Below are positions 1 through 8,134 of a stretch of 24,551 nt of DNA, in pieces. The stretch's first letter is position 1; each line of letters opens with the position of its first letter. The stretch is from CAYFKJ01 sp964401845 (GTDB taxonomy: Bacteria; Pseudomonadota; Alphaproteobacteria; UBA2966): assembly GCA_964401845.1 (NCBI GenBank), contig CAYOAD010000029.1:1-24551 (forward strand). The letters are read 5' to 3'. The translations under genes and the position numbers were made by a program. Below the pieces are notes generated by a model. That model saw only the letters and a program-made list of their open reading frames with translations. It was not told where the DNA came from and made no database searches.

Positions 1-437
1 ATCATGGGCACCGGCAAGGTGCGGGCATTGACGCCGCCGACATAAGCATAAAGCGGCAGACCGGCCTCCAGCGCCGCCGCCTTTGCCGTGGCGAGGCTGA
101 CGCCGAGAATGGCGTTAGCGCCGAGGCGCTGCTTGTTGTCGGTGCCGTCGAGATCCAGCATGGCCCGGTCGATGACTTCCTGTTCCTCGGCGTCCATGCC
201 GGAAAGCGCATCGAAAATCTCGCCGTTGACGGCTTCAATGGCGTTCTGCACGCCCTTGCCACCATAGCGCTTGCCGCCGTCACGCAGTTCATGGGCTTCG
301 AACTGGCCGGTCGAGGCGCCGGACGGTACCGCGGCGCGGCCGATGCAGCCGGTCTCCAGTTCGACGTCGACCTCGACGGTGGGGTTGCCGCGCGAATCGA
401 GGATTTCACGGCCATGAATGTCGATGATGGCTGTCAT
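1..437 (-). CDS. eno: Enolase, N-terminal part (cut by left window edge)
   Basis: Enolase converts 2-phosphoglycerate to phosphoenolpyruvate in glycolysis and is a cytosolic, Mg-dependent enzyme. The frame opens with ATG at 437 and stays open to the window edge, giving about 145 residues of a protein that is usually near 425. It begins MTAIIDIHGREILDSRGNP, the classic enolase opening. It then shows the PSGASTG loop that helps bind metal and substrate, LRDGG and YGGKGV, and further on LDGTDNK, LGANAILGVSLA and LPLYAYVGG. A GGAGAG ribosome site lies about 8 nt before the ATG. It is the last visible gene of the minus-strand run pyrG-kdsA-eno, 54 nt after kdsA, with no terminator seen between them, so co-transcription is likely. 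The C-terminal barrel with the catalytic Lys and Glu residues is outside the window. Identity is not in doubt. Confidence 0.97.
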   Translation of the reverse strand, partial: MTAIIDIHGREILDSRGNPTVEVDVELETGCIGRAAVPSGASTGQFEAHELRDGGKRYGGKGVQNAIEAVNGEIFDALSGMDAEEQEVIDRAMLDLDGTDNKQRLGANAILGVSLATAKAAALEAGLPLYAYVGGVNARTLPVPM

Positions 438-491
438 CTGACGGTCTCTCCAGGTTTGAACAAGTTTGTCGCTAGGTTTGTATAAGGCGCG

Positions 492-1319
492 TTACGACTT
501 GGCAACGCGGTCGAAGTCCATGAGTTGGGCCAGCAATGCCGGCATTTCCGACAAGGGCACCATGTTGGGGCCGTCGGAGGGGGCGTTGTCGGGATCGGGA
601 TGGGTCTCCATGAAGACGCCGGCGACCCCGACCGCCACGGCCGCGCGGGCCAGAACCGGTACGAAATGCCGCTCGCCGCCGGTGGTTGTCCCCTGCCCGC
701 CCGGTTGTTGAACTGAATGCGTCGCGTCGAAGATCACCGGATGGCCGGTCTCCGCCAGGGTCGGCAGGCCGCGCATGTCGGAAACCAGCGTGTTGTAGCC
801 GAAGCTGGTGCCGCGTTCCGTCAGCAATACGTTGTCGTTACCCGCGCCGGTGACCTTGGCGGCGACGTTCTTCATGTCCCAAGGCGCCAGGAATTGACCC
901 TTCTTGATGTTGACCGCCCTACCGGTCGCCGCGGCCGCCAGTAACAGATCGGTCTGGCGGCACAGAAACGCAGGGATCTGCAGCACGTCCACGACGTCGG
1001 CGACCGCTGCGCATTGTTCGGCGGAGTGAACGTCCGTCAGCACTGGGCAACCGAATTCGGATTTTACCTCTTCGAAGATCGGTAACGAGGCTTCAAGTCC
1101 GATACCCCTGCCGCTCGACGCACTGCTGCGGTTCGCCTTGTCGAATGAGGATTTGTAAATCAGGCCGATGCCGAGTTCGTCGGTCATACGTTTGAGTTCG
1201 CCCGCCGTCGACATCGCCAGGTCCCGGCTTTCCATGGCGCAAGGCCCGGCGATCAGCGTTATCGGCAGATCGTTGCCGACTTTGGCATTGCCGATATTGA
1301 CGTGTCGGGGGGCCGTCAT
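492..1319 (-). CDS. kdsA: 3-deoxy-8-phosphooctulonate (KDO-8-P) synthase
   Basis: KdsA condenses phosphoenolpyruvate with arabinose-5-phosphate to give KDO-8-phosphate, the precursor of the KDO sugars joining lipid A to the LPS core. The 275-residue length is normal. Visible motifs are IAGPCAMESRDLAM (residues about 23-36), YKSSFDKANRSS, GCPVLTDVHS, IPAFLCRQTDLL, NIKKGQFLAPWDM and FDATHSVQQPGG, followed by the ETHPDPDNAPSDGPN segment. Cys27 in the GPC motif is the position that is Cys in metal-dependent KdsA (Aquifex type) and Asn in the E. coli metal-independent type, so a metal-dependent enzyme is inferred. The ATG lies 3 nt after the pyrG stop, so the two are probably translated together. 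Placement between pyrG and eno is common in Gram-negatives. The related DAHP synthase is unlikely given the KdsA-specific motifs. Confidence 0.97.
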   Translation of the reverse strand: MTAPRHVNIGNAKVGNDLPITLIAGPCAMESRDLAMSTAGELKRMTDELGIGLIYKSSFDKANRSSASSGRGIGLEASLPIFEEVKSEFGCPVLTDVHSAEQCAAVADVVDVLQIPAFLCRQTDLLLAAAATGRAVNIKKGQFLAPWDMKNVAAKVTGAGNDNVLLTERGTSFGYNTLVSDMRGLPTLAETGHPVIFDATHSVQQPGGQGTTTGGERHFVPVLARAAVAVGVAGVFMETHPDPDNAPSDGPNMVPLSEMPALLAQLMDFDRVAKS

Positions 1320-1322
1320 CGC

Positions 1323-2951
1323 TTACACCAGCCTTGATTGCTTGACCGCCGCTTCGATAAACGAGGCGAACAGCGGGTGTGGCTCGAACGGTTTGGATTT
1401 GAGTTCCGGATGAAACTGTACGCCGATGAACCAGGGATGGGCGGGATGCTCGACGATTTCCGGCAGCACGCCGTCGGGCGAAAGGCCGGAGAACACCAGG
1501 CCCGCTCCTTCGAGCTTCTCCCGGTAGTTGATATTCACCTCGTAGCGGTGGCGGTGGCGTTCGCTGATGTCGCGCTCGGCATAAACGTGTTGGACGCGAC
1601 TGCCTTCCGCCAGCGTGCAATCGTAAGCGCCGAGACGCATGGTGCCGCCGAGATCGGTGTCGGCGTCGCGTGTTTCCAGTTCATTGCCGCGCGTCCATTC
1701 GGTCATCAGGCCGACCACCGGTTCGTCGGTTTCGCCAAACTCTGTTGAACTCGCCCCCTCGATGCCGGCCATGTGGCGGGCCGCCTCGATCACCGCCATC
1801 TGCATGCCGAAGCAAATGCCGAAATAGGGAATGCTCTTTTCGCGCGCCAGCTTGGCGGCAGCGATCTTGCCTTCCGAGCCGCGCTCGCCGAAGCCGCCCG
1901 GTACCAGGATGCCGTGGACGCCTTCAAGCTCGTGGAGCCGTTCGGGATCTTCGAATATCTCTGATTCCATCCACTGAACGTCCACGCCGACCCGGTTGGA
2001 GATGCCACCGTGGGTCAACGCCTCATCGAGCGATTTATAGGCATCCTTGAGGCCGGTGTATTTGCCGATGACGGCGATCTTAACCTCGCCTTCGGGCTGC
2101 ACAACGCGGTCGACGATGTCCTGCCAGCGCGAGAGATCGGGTTCCGGCGCGTCAGTAATGCCGAACGTCTTCAGTACCTGCACGTCGAAACCCTCGGCAT
2201 GGTAGCTCAGCGGCACCTCGTAGATGCTGCGCACATCCAATGCCTGGATCACGGCTTCCTCGCGCACGTTGCAAAATAGTCCCATCTTGCGCCGTTCCTT
2301 GGCGGGGATGTCGCGGTCGCAACGGCAGAGGAGGAGATCGGGTTGAATGCCGATGCTGCGCAATTCCTTGACCGAGTGCTGGGTCGGCTTGGTCTTCAAT
2401 TCATGCGCCGAGGGGATGAACGGCACCAGTGTCAGATGTACGAAGGCTGCGCGTTCGCGTCCCAAGTCGTTGCTCAACTGACGGATGGCTTCGAAGAAAG
2501 GCAGGGCCTCTATATCGCCCACCGTGCCGCCGATCTCACACAACACGAAGTCGTGCCCCTCAACGTCCGAGAGCACGAAGTCCTTGATGGCGTTGGTGAC
2601 GTGCGGGATGACCTGGACGGTCGCCCCGAGGTAATCGCCGCGCCGCTCCTTCTCGATGATGGTCTGGTATATGCGTCCCGTGGTGACGTTGTCGGACTGT
2701 CGCGCCGCCACGCCGGTAAAGCGTTCGTAGTGCCCGAGGTCGAGATCGGTTTCGGCGCCGTCATCCGTGACGAAGACTTCCCCGTGCTCGTAGGGGTTCA
2801 TCGTGCCGGGATCAACGTTGATGTAAGGGTCGAGTTTTCGGAGGCGGACCTTGTAGCCTCTGGCTTGCAGGAGGGAACCCAGTGCCGCGGAGGCGAGTCC
2901 CTTTCCGAGGGAGGAAACCACGCCGCCGGTGATAAAAATGAACCGCGTCAT
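1323..2951 (-). CDS. pyrG: CTP synthase
   Basis: PyrG makes CTP from UTP, ATP and glutamine in the cytosol. The product of 542 residues matches the family. The N-terminal synthetase domain opens MTRFIFITGGVVSSLGKG, with the ATP-binding loop. DPYINVDPGTMNPYEHGEVFVTDDG and the CEIGGTVGDIE segment follow. The C-terminal class I glutamine amidotransferase domain has the nucleophile Cys in GICFGMQ and the His-Glu pair in VQFHPE. I place the start at ATG 2951 because family members begin MTRYIF or similar. A TTG at 2963 would add four residues. No Shine-Dalgarno sequence precedes the ATG, and a weak promoter-like pair at 2960-2987 would put the mRNA start almost on the start codon. A terminator hairpin separates it from secG upstream. 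kdsA follows after 3 nt. Confidence 0.97.
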   Translation of the reverse strand: MTRFIFITGGVVSSLGKGLASAALGSLLQARGYKVRLRKLDPYINVDPGTMNPYEHGEVFVTDDGAETDLDLGHYERFTGVAARQSDNVTTGRIYQTIIEKERRGDYLGATVQVIPHVTNAIKDFVLSDVEGHDFVLCEIGGTVGDIEALPFFEAIRQLSNDLGRERAAFVHLTLVPFIPSAHELKTKPTQHSVKELRSIGIQPDLLLCRCDRDIPAKERRKMGLFCNVREEAVIQALDVRSIYEVPLSYHAEGFDVQVLKTFGITDAPEPDLSRWQDIVDRVVQPEGEVKIAVIGKYTGLKDAYKSLDEALTHGGISNRVGVDVQWMESEIFEDPERLHELEGVHGILVPGGFGERGSEGKIAAAKLAREKSIPYFGICFGMQMAVIEAARHMAGIEGASSTEFGETDEPVVGLMTEWTRGNELETRDADTDLGGTMRLGAYDCTLAEGSRVQHVYAERDISERHRHRYEVNINYREKLEGAGLVFSGLSPDGVLPEIVEHPAHPWFIGVQFHPELKSKPFEPHPLFASFIEAAVKQSRLV

Positions 2952-2959
2952 GGACGGTA

Positions 2960-2987
2960 ACAATACATCAACTTCACGCCCTCACAA
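2960..2987 (-). promoter_or_regulatory. Possible pyrG promoter
   Basis: On the minus strand TTGTGA (2987-2982) and TATTGT (2965-2960) are separated by 16 nt, each matching 4 of 6 positions of the sigma-70 consensus. Transcription would start near 2953, about 2 nt before the pyrG ATG. That would fit the lack of a ribosome site and imply a leaderless mRNA. The match is weak, and read-through of the upstream terminator is the alternative source of pyrG transcripts. Confidence 0.3.
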
Positions 2988-2990
2988 ATT

Positions 2991-3027
2991 AAAAGAGGCG
3001 GCAAATTTGCCGCCTCGGAGTTTTTTT
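2991..3027. terminator. Rho-independent terminator after secG, probably bidirectional
   Basis: Positions 2995-3016 form a perfect 22-nt palindrome with two 11-nt arms (GAGGCGGCAAA and TTTGCCGCCTC). The minus strand continues with TTTT then AATTT. The plus strand continues with GGAG and seven T. It lies 16 nt past the secG stop, so it should end tpiA-secG transcription before pyrG. The T run on both sides would let it work in both directions. Confidence 0.85.
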
Positions 3028-3032
3028 CGCCT

Positions 3033-3353
3033 TTACTGGCTGGGCACCGATGGCCCCGCCGGTTGAGCCGGCTCTTCTGCAGCCGGCGCCTGGTCGATCA
3101 CCGACGTCGCTTCCCGGTGATCGCCGGCCAATAACGCCAAAAGAATGCTCGTCGCGAAAAAACCCGCCGCCAGGAACGCCGTCGTGCGCGTCAGCAGATT
3201 GGCCGCGCCACGTCCGGTCATCAAGCCGCCGCCGGCGCCACCGCCGCCGCTACCGCCGATACCCAGGGCGCCGCCCTCGGAGCGCTGCAGCAGCACGGTG
3301 ACGATCATCGCGACCGCCAGCATCAAATGAATGACGAGAATAATGGAAATCAT
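3033..3353 (-). CDS. secG: Preprotein translocase subunit SecG
   Basis: SecG is the small accessory subunit of the SecYEG channel in the inner membrane and helps SecA-driven export. The product is 106 residues. A first membrane helix (residues about 2-20, IILVIHLMLAVAMIVTVLL) leads into QRSEGGALGIGG, a Gly-rich loop and the RGAANLLTRTTAFLA segment, all hallmarks of SecG. A second helix spans about residues 57-76. The tail is short, hydrophilic and rich in Pro, Ala and Glu. The tpiA-secG-pyrG order is frequent in alphaproteobacteria. The gap of 149 nt to tpiA may hold its own promoter. A strong terminator follows 16 nt downstream. Confidence 0.95.
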   Translation of the reverse strand: MISIILVIHLMLAVAMIVTVLLQRSEGGALGIGGSGGGGAGGGLMTGRGAANLLTRTTAFLAAGFFATSILLALLAGDHREATSVIDQAPAAEEPAQPAGPSVPSQ

Positions 3354-3412
3354 CGCCCGTTAGCCTTCAGTTCAAATCAGGGGGAACGGCGAATTTGCCG
3401 CGCCGAGGCGTA

Positions 3413-3440
3413 TATATACCTCCCCGGTGCCAATTTCCAG
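3413..3440 (-). promoter_or_regulatory. Possible secG promoter
   Basis: On the minus strand CTGGAA (3440-3435) and TATATA (3418-3413) are separated by 16 nt, in an otherwise GC-rich gap. They would give an untranslated leader of about 50 nt. The -35 match is poor. The alternating TATATATA run is the main support. Confidence 0.25.
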
Positions 3441-3502
3441 TGCAGAGTTGGGTTCGGGAATAATTGCCGGCTCGCAGCCTCGCGCCGGCCAAACGCCGGG
3501 AA

Positions 3503-4264
3503 TTAGCCCGCAGCTTCAACGATCGGCCAGAAAGTCTCGGGTTTGAGCGCGGCGCCGCCGATTAATCCGCCATTGACGTTCCCCACGGCCATGATGGCGA
3601 CGGCATTCTCCGGCTTCATCGAACCGCCGTACAGCAGGCGCATACCGCCGCCCTCCTCACCAAACCGCGCCACCAACAATTCCCGCAGCCGGTCATGGAC
3701 TTCCGCGATGTCGTCCGTCGTCGGCGTCCGGCCGGTGCCGATGGCCCAGACGGGTTCGTAAGCCACGACGGTGTTGGTCGCCGTCGCGCCATCGGGCACA
3801 GACTCCGCGATCTGCTTTTCCACGACCTCCAGCGCGTCGCCGGCATCACGCTCGGCCTCGGTTTCCCCGATGCAGACGATTGAGATCAGGCCTGCGCGCC
3901 AGCCCGCTTCGGCTTTGACGCGGACGTCGGCGTCGCTTTCGCCGTGATCGGTACGGCGTTCGGAGTGACCGACGATGACATAGGCAGCTCCGCAGTCGGC
4001 AATCATTTCAGCTGAGACATCGCCGGTGTGCGCGCCGCCCTCCACCGCGTGGCAGTCCTGTGCCCCGAGGGCGACGGTACCGCCGGCAAGCGCCGCTCCC
4101 GCCTCGACCAGCAAGTGCGCCGGCGGACAGATCAGGACGTCGCAGGCCACGGGAGCGGCATTGCGTTGCGCTTCGGCGATTCCCGCGGCCAGCTCCCGCC
4201 CGGCCTCCCGCAGACCATTCATTTTCCAATTACCGGCGACGAGAGAGCGTGGGGTGGACGTCAT
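3503..4264 (-). CDS. tpiA: Triosephosphate isomerase
   Basis: TpiA interconverts dihydroxyacetone phosphate and glyceraldehyde-3-phosphate in glycolysis. The 253-residue barrel protein carries all catalytic marks: Lys14 in AGNWKMN, His100 in VIVGHSERR, and Glu170 in VAYEPVWAIGTGRTPT. The phosphate-binding segments LLYGGSMKPENA and GGLIGGAAL come near the C-terminus. The ATG at 4264 is preceded by AAAGG about 7 nt upstream. It is the first gene of the minus-strand block and is divergent from ppiD across a 219-nt gap. secG follows after 149 nt. No good promoter for tpiA could be picked out in the divergent gap. Confidence 0.97.
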   Translation of the reverse strand: MTSTPRSLVAGNWKMNGLREAGRELAAGIAEAQRNAAPVACDVLICPPAHLLVEAGAALAGGTVALGAQDCHAVEGGAHTGDVSAEMIADCGAAYVIVGHSERRTDHGESDADVRVKAEAGWRAGLISIVCIGETEAERDAGDALEVVEKQIAESVPDGATATNTVVAYEPVWAIGTGRTPTTDDIAEVHDRLRELLVARFGEEGGGMRLLYGGSMKPENAVAIMAVGNVNGGLIGGAALKPETFWPIVEAAG

Positions 4265-4377
4265 GACGGACCTTTCAATCGTGGGCTGTTTAAGATGTCC
4301 GCGTTGTGTAGCAAATGCCGTCGGAAATAGCCATATCCGCCCACGTTATCGTGTTCGGAAACGGCGCGGTTTGCGTG

Positions 4378-4406
4378 TTGCAGCGAACCGAGGCGGCCCC
4401 TATGAT
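4378..4406 (+). promoter_or_regulatory. Probable sigma-70 promoter of ppiD-trpE
   Basis: TTGCAG (4378-4383) and TATGAT (4401-4406) are separated by exactly 17 nt, a good housekeeping promoter. Transcription would begin near 4413, giving a leader of about 70 nt before ppiD. The rest of the 4265-4483 gap between tpiA and ppiD shows no gene. Confidence 0.6.
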
Positions 4407-4483
4407 GCCGCCCGCAATCGGCGGCGAACATGCAAACGCGGTCCCCCTCGGTTGGATCTTTTTTGGCGAGGAGCTAACAAGGC

Positions 4484-6370
4484 ATGCTGGAAGCCTTACG
4501 CAGAGGTACGGGGTCGTGGGTCGTCAAGGGCCTGCTGGGCCTTTTGGTCGTGAGTTTCGCGATCTGGGGCATCGGACGGGACACCTTTTCCAACTTCGGC
4601 GGCAATAACGTCGCGACAGTTGGCGAACTTGAAATTTCGCCAAACGAATTCAACGATGAATACCAGCGCGAAGTTCGCCGCCTTTCAGCGCAGTTTGGCG
4701 GCCAGATCGATACCGAGCGGGCGCGGCAACTGGGATTGCCCGAAGCCGTGCTTCAGCGTCTGATCACACGCGCACTTTACGACCAGGGCGTGACCGACTT
4801 TTCGCTGGCAGTCCCGGATAGCGTCGTCGCCGCCGACATCCGAAACAACCCTGCCTTCAAGGACGACCGCGGCAATTTCGACCGCTTCCAGTATGAGGGC
4901 GTCCTGCGCAATGCAGGCATGTCGCCCACTTACTATGAGTTTCTGACGCGCCGCGACATGCTGCGCGAACAGCTGTTGGGCGCCGTCACCGGGGGCGCCG
5001 TCGCACCCAAGGCCCAAGCCGCCGCCGTATACCGCTATCGCAACGAAAAGCGCGTGGCGGAGCTCGTGGTGATCGAGAATTCCTCGATCAACAATATCCC
5101 GGCGCCGGATGAAGCGGCATTGGCCAAACATCACCAGGACAACAAACCCCGCTATACCGCGCCCGAATACCGCGCCCTTACCTGGGTGGTTCTGGCACCC
5201 GAGGATCTGGCGGATGACATCGCGGTCACCGAGGACCAGATCAAGGAGGAATACGAAAACCGCCTTGATGAGTTCACGGTGCTAGAACGGCGCGATCTAG
5301 ATCAGCTTCTGTTTGCCGAGGAGGACCAAGCCCTAGCCGCCCACAGACGTCTTGCCGAAGGAGCCGACTTCAAGGAGGTCGCCAAGGCCAAGGAGAACAT
5401 CCAGGGCGATAATACAAGCCTCGGCTTGCGCCTGAACACGGATCTGCCGGAAGAAACGCGCGAGGCCGCCTTCGCCGCAGAGAAAGGCGCCGTCACGGCC
5501 CCGGTAAATAGCCTGTTCGGCTGGCATATCTACCGGGTGAACGATATTCAGCCGGGCAGCGTCAAGGTCTTGGACACCGTTAGTACGGATCTCAGGCGTG
5601 AAATCCAGTTGCGCGGTGCGGCGGATGGTCTCTACGATCTTTCGGCCAGGCTCGAGGACGAATTGGCGGGGGGTGCCTCACTGGAAGACGCGGCCCAGCG
5701 CTTCGCCTTGAAGATTCAGACTACCCAGGCGGTGGATGCCCAGGGTCTCGACGAAAACGGCAAAAACTCGGACGTCCCGAAGTTGGCTGAATTCCTTCCG
5801 ACGGCATTTGAAACCGAGGAAGGATCCGATCCCCTGCTGAACGAAACCCAATCCGGCAGCTACTTCATAGTGCGGGTCGACGGCATTACGCCACCCGCCC
5901 TGAGGCCGCTGGACAAAGTGCGCGAGGCTGTGACTGCCGACTGGAAGGTGGCCCAGCGCGCAGATGCCGCGGCCAAGAAGGCCGAAGCAATGATCGAAGC
6001 GCTAAAAGGCGGCTCCGATTTGGCGGCCCGGGCAAAAGAATTCGGCGCTGAAATGACGACGTCCAAGGATATGACGCGCTTTTCGACCGCCGGCGAAGAG
6101 GGTGTTTCCCATACGTTGCTTGCCAATCTTTTCAAACTGAAGATCGGCGAATTCACCAGCGCACCCAATCCCACTGGTACGGCTCACGTCGTTGCCCGCC
6201 TGAAAAAGGTAACGGCGGCAAATCCCCTGGCAGCCGAAGCCGACCTGAAGGCGTTGACCCGACAACTCCGCTCAGGCGTCCATGCCGATCTTCTGGCCCA
6301 ATACCGTATGGCGCTGCAAAACCGGCATGAGATCGTGATCAACCGCCACATCCTCGACCAGCTTTACTAA
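4484..6370 (+). CDS. ppiD: Membrane-anchored periplasmic chaperone of the PpiD/SurA type
   Basis: PpiD-type proteins sit in the inner membrane facing the periplasm and help newly exported proteins fold. The product is 628 residues, as usual for PpiD. A single membrane helix lies at about residues 13-31 (VVKGLLGLLVVSFAIWG). A SurA/PpiD N-terminal chaperone domain follows (MLEALRRGTG start, VGELEISPNEFNDEY, NNPAFKDDRGNFDRFQYEGVL). A parvulin-type PPIase domain sits around residues 265-355 and ends FGWHIYRVNDIQPGS. A helical C-terminal region completes it. The parvulin core reads RDLDQLLF where active enzymes have a conserved His, so catalysis may be lost, as reported for E. coli PpiD. The ATG has GAGGAG about 8 nt upstream. 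trpE begins 9 nt after the stop, so the two are probably one transcript. Confidence 0.9.
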   Translation: MLEALRRGTGSWVVKGLLGLLVVSFAIWGIGRDTFSNFGGNNVATVGELEISPNEFNDEYQREVRRLSAQFGGQIDTERARQLGLPEAVLQRLITRALYDQGVTDFSLAVPDSVVAADIRNNPAFKDDRGNFDRFQYEGVLRNAGMSPTYYEFLTRRDMLREQLLGAVTGGAVAPKAQAAAVYRYRNEKRVAELVVIENSSINNIPAPDEAALAKHHQDNKPRYTAPEYRALTWVVLAPEDLADDIAVTEDQIKEEYENRLDEFTVLERRDLDQLLFAEEDQALAAHRRLAEGADFKEVAKAKENIQGDNTSLGLRLNTDLPEETREAAFAAEKGAVTAPVNSLFGWHIYRVNDIQPGSVKVLDTVSTDLRREIQLRGAADGLYDLSARLEDELAGGASLEDAAQRFALKIQTTQAVDAQGLDENGKNSDVPKLAEFLPTAFETEEGSDPLLNETQSGSYFIVRVDGITPPALRPLDKVREAVTADWKVAQRADAAAKKAEAMIEALKGGSDLAARAKEFGAEMTTSKDMTRFSTAGEEGVSHTLLANLFKLKIGEFTSAPNPTGTAHVVARLKKVTAANPLAAEADLKALTRQLRSGVHADLLAQYRMALQNRHEIVINRHILDQLY

Positions 6371-6379
6371 CGTCCCGTC

Positions 6380-7903
6380 ATGGCCGTCGTCCCCGACTTC
6401 GAAGATTTCCAGAAATCCTACGACGCGGGGCAACCCCAGGTCGTCTCCACCACCCTTGTGGCCGACCTGGAAACGCCGGTTTCCGCCATGCTCAAGCTGG
6501 CGGACGGCCTGGCCAACAGTTTCCTGTTGGAATCGGTCGAGGGCGGCGCCGTTCGGGCCCGCTATTCCATTATCGGATTGAAGCCCGACATCTTGTGGCG
6601 CTGTTCCGGAAACGAGGCTGAGATTAACCGCAACGCCCGCTTCGACGCCGAGGATTTTACGCCCTGCGAGGAACCCGCACTCGACAGCCTGCGGGCCTTG
6701 GTCGAGGAATCGCGCATCGACGACATGCCGGTCGACCTGCCCCCCATGGCGGCCGGCGTGGTCGGCTACATGTCCTACGACATGGTGCGTCTGATGGAAA
6801 ACATTCCGGACGCAAACCCCGACGCCCTGGGCATTCCCGACGGCATATTCATGCGGCCGACGATCATGGCGATCTTCGATTCAGTGAACGATCTTTTCAC
6901 GGTGATCACGCCTGTGCGTCCGGCGGAGGGTGTCGGCGCCAAGGCCGCGTACGCCCTGGCCCGCGAACGCCTTGCCGACATCGTCGCCGATATGGAACGC
7001 AGCCTGCATTACGCCCGGGAACGCACGTCGCGCGACCATGAGGCGCCGGAACCGATTTCCAACACCACGCGCGACGAATATTGCGCGATGGTGGAGAAGG
7101 CCAAGGAATACATCGCTGCCGGCGATATCTTCCAGGTCGTGCCTTCGATGCGCTTCCGCGTCCCCTTCAACCTACCGCCGTTTGCGCTTTACCGGGCGCT
7201 GCGCCGCACCAATCCCGCGCCTTTCCTGTTTTTCCAGAACTTCGGGGATTTTTCGGTGGTGGGATCGAGCCCGGAAATCCTGGTGCGCCTGCGCGACGAC
7301 AAAGTCACCATCCGTCCCTTGGCCGGGACCCGACCCAGGGGCGAAACGCCGGAAGAGGACGAGGCCCTGGCCACCGATCTGCTGGCCGATCCCAAAGAAC
7401 TGGCCGAGCACCTCATGCTCCTTGATTTAGGCCGCAACGACGTCGGCCGGGTGGCCAAAATCGGCAGCGTCAAGGTCACGGAACAGACCAAGGTGGAACG
7501 CTACTCCCACGTCATGCACATCGTTTCCAACGTCGAGGGCGACATCGACCCCGAACACGACGCCATCGACGCCCTGATCGGCGGCTTCCCGGCCGGCACC
7601 GTGAGCGGCGCGCCCAAGGTCCGGGCGATGGAAATCATCGACGAATTGGAGAAGGAACGCCGCGGCATTTACGCCGGCGCGGTGGGTTACTTCGCCGCCA
7701 ACGGCACCATGGACACCTGCATCGTACTGCGCACCGCCCTGGTCAAGGACGGCACCATGTACGTCCAGGCCGGCGCCGGCGTCGTCGCCGACAGCGATCC
7801 CCAGTCCGAGTACCAGGAGTGCGTCAACAAGGCAAAGGCGCTGGTGCGGGCGGCCGAGGAAGCGATCCGGTTCGCGTCACGCGCCGGGACGTCGGTGGGC
7901 TGA
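6380..7903 (+). CDS. trpE: Anthranilate synthase component I
   Basis: TrpE converts chorismate to anthranilate using ammonia from TrpG, the first committed step of tryptophan synthesis. It is 507 residues and not fused to TrpG. Near the N-terminus, SFLLESVEGGAVRARYS (Ser52) is the tryptophan-binding element for feedback inhibition. The chorismate-binding domain shows IRPLAGTRPRG, LLDLGRNDVGRV, GTVSGAPKVRAMEIIDELE, and GAGVVADSDPQSEYQEC at the active site. The ATG is 9 nt after the ppiD stop and has no evident Shine-Dalgarno sequence, so translation may depend on coupling. Its partner gene trpG lies about 4.4 kb downstream, past an antisense copper operon. The 3' end is tail to tail with copZ (6 nt between stops). 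p-Aminobenzoate synthase PabB is a less likely alternative. Confidence 0.95.
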   Translation: MAVVPDFEDFQKSYDAGQPQVVSTTLVADLETPVSAMLKLADGLANSFLLESVEGGAVRARYSIIGLKPDILWRCSGNEAEINRNARFDAEDFTPCEEPALDSLRALVEESRIDDMPVDLPPMAAGVVGYMSYDMVRLMENIPDANPDALGIPDGIFMRPTIMAIFDSVNDLFTVITPVRPAEGVGAKAAYALARERLADIVADMERSLHYARERTSRDHEAPEPISNTTRDEYCAMVEKAKEYIAAGDIFQVVPSMRFRVPFNLPPFALYRALRRTNPAPFLFFQNFGDFSVVGSSPEILVRLRDDKVTIRPLAGTRPRGETPEEDEALATDLLADPKELAEHLMLLDLGRNDVGRVAKIGSVKVTEQTKVERYSHVMHIVSNVEGDIDPEHDAIDALIGGFPAGTVSGAPKVRAMEIIDELEKERRGIYAGAVGYFAANGTMDTCIVLRTALVKDGTMYVQAGAGVVADSDPQSEYQECVNKAKALVRAAEEAIRFASRAGTSVG

Positions 7904-7909
7904 ACTTTT

Positions 7910-8107
7910 TTAGCCCAGACCCTTGAACTCGAACCCGGCGTCTTCAATGGCGGCGGCGATTATGTGCTGCTCGCCGCCCGTGACATTTACCTTGCCGGCT
8001 TCCAGTTCAACTGACACGTCGGCGTCTGCGACTTTGTTCTTGATCGCGTTGGTGACGGCGTTGACGCAGCCTTGGCAGGTCATGCCGTCGACGAGATAGG
8101 TGGTCAT
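7910..8107 (-). CDS. copZ: CopZ-like copper chaperone (single HMA domain)
   Basis: This 65-residue protein is one heavy-metal-associated domain. It has the Cu(I)-binding motif GMTCQGC with Cys11 and Cys14, and the small ferredoxin-like pattern of alternating strands and helices expected for 65-70 residues. Such soluble chaperones hand Cu(I) to CopA-type ATPases. The ATG at 8107 has AGGAGT about 7 nt upstream. It is the last gene of the minus-strand copper unit, 27 nt after the deacetylase gene, which fits a role in copper handling. The sequence also resembles free HMA domains named CopZ or MerP-like. The copper assignment rests on the neighbours copA and cueR. Its stop and the trpE stop are only 6 nt apart. 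Confidence 0.9.
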   Translation of the reverse strand: MTTYLVDGMTCQGCVNAVTNAIKNKVADADVSVELEAGKVNVTGGEQHIIAAAIEDAGFEFKGLG

Positions 8108-8134
8108 TTTCGAACTCCTGAATGAACTAACGAA

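Noticed and set aside
2..415. Long minus-strand frame overlapping eno
   Set aside because: It is out of frame with the clear enolase reading that starts at 437, is rich in Arg, Pro and Ser, and has no recognisable domain. It is a GC-rich shadow.
2343..2960. 205-codon plus-strand frame opposite pyrG
   Set aside because: Antisense to a fully conserved gene, with no ribosome site or known domain.
3468..3499. GCCGGC and CCGGC/GCCGG inverted repeats after tpiA
   Set aside because: Short GC stems with no following T run. Such repeats are frequent in GC-rich spacers.
7896..7917. Inverted repeat TGGGCT/AGCCCA spanning the trpE and copZ stop codons
   Set aside because: Only a 6-bp stem, with the T run inside the loop rather than after the stem, so not a convincing terminator.
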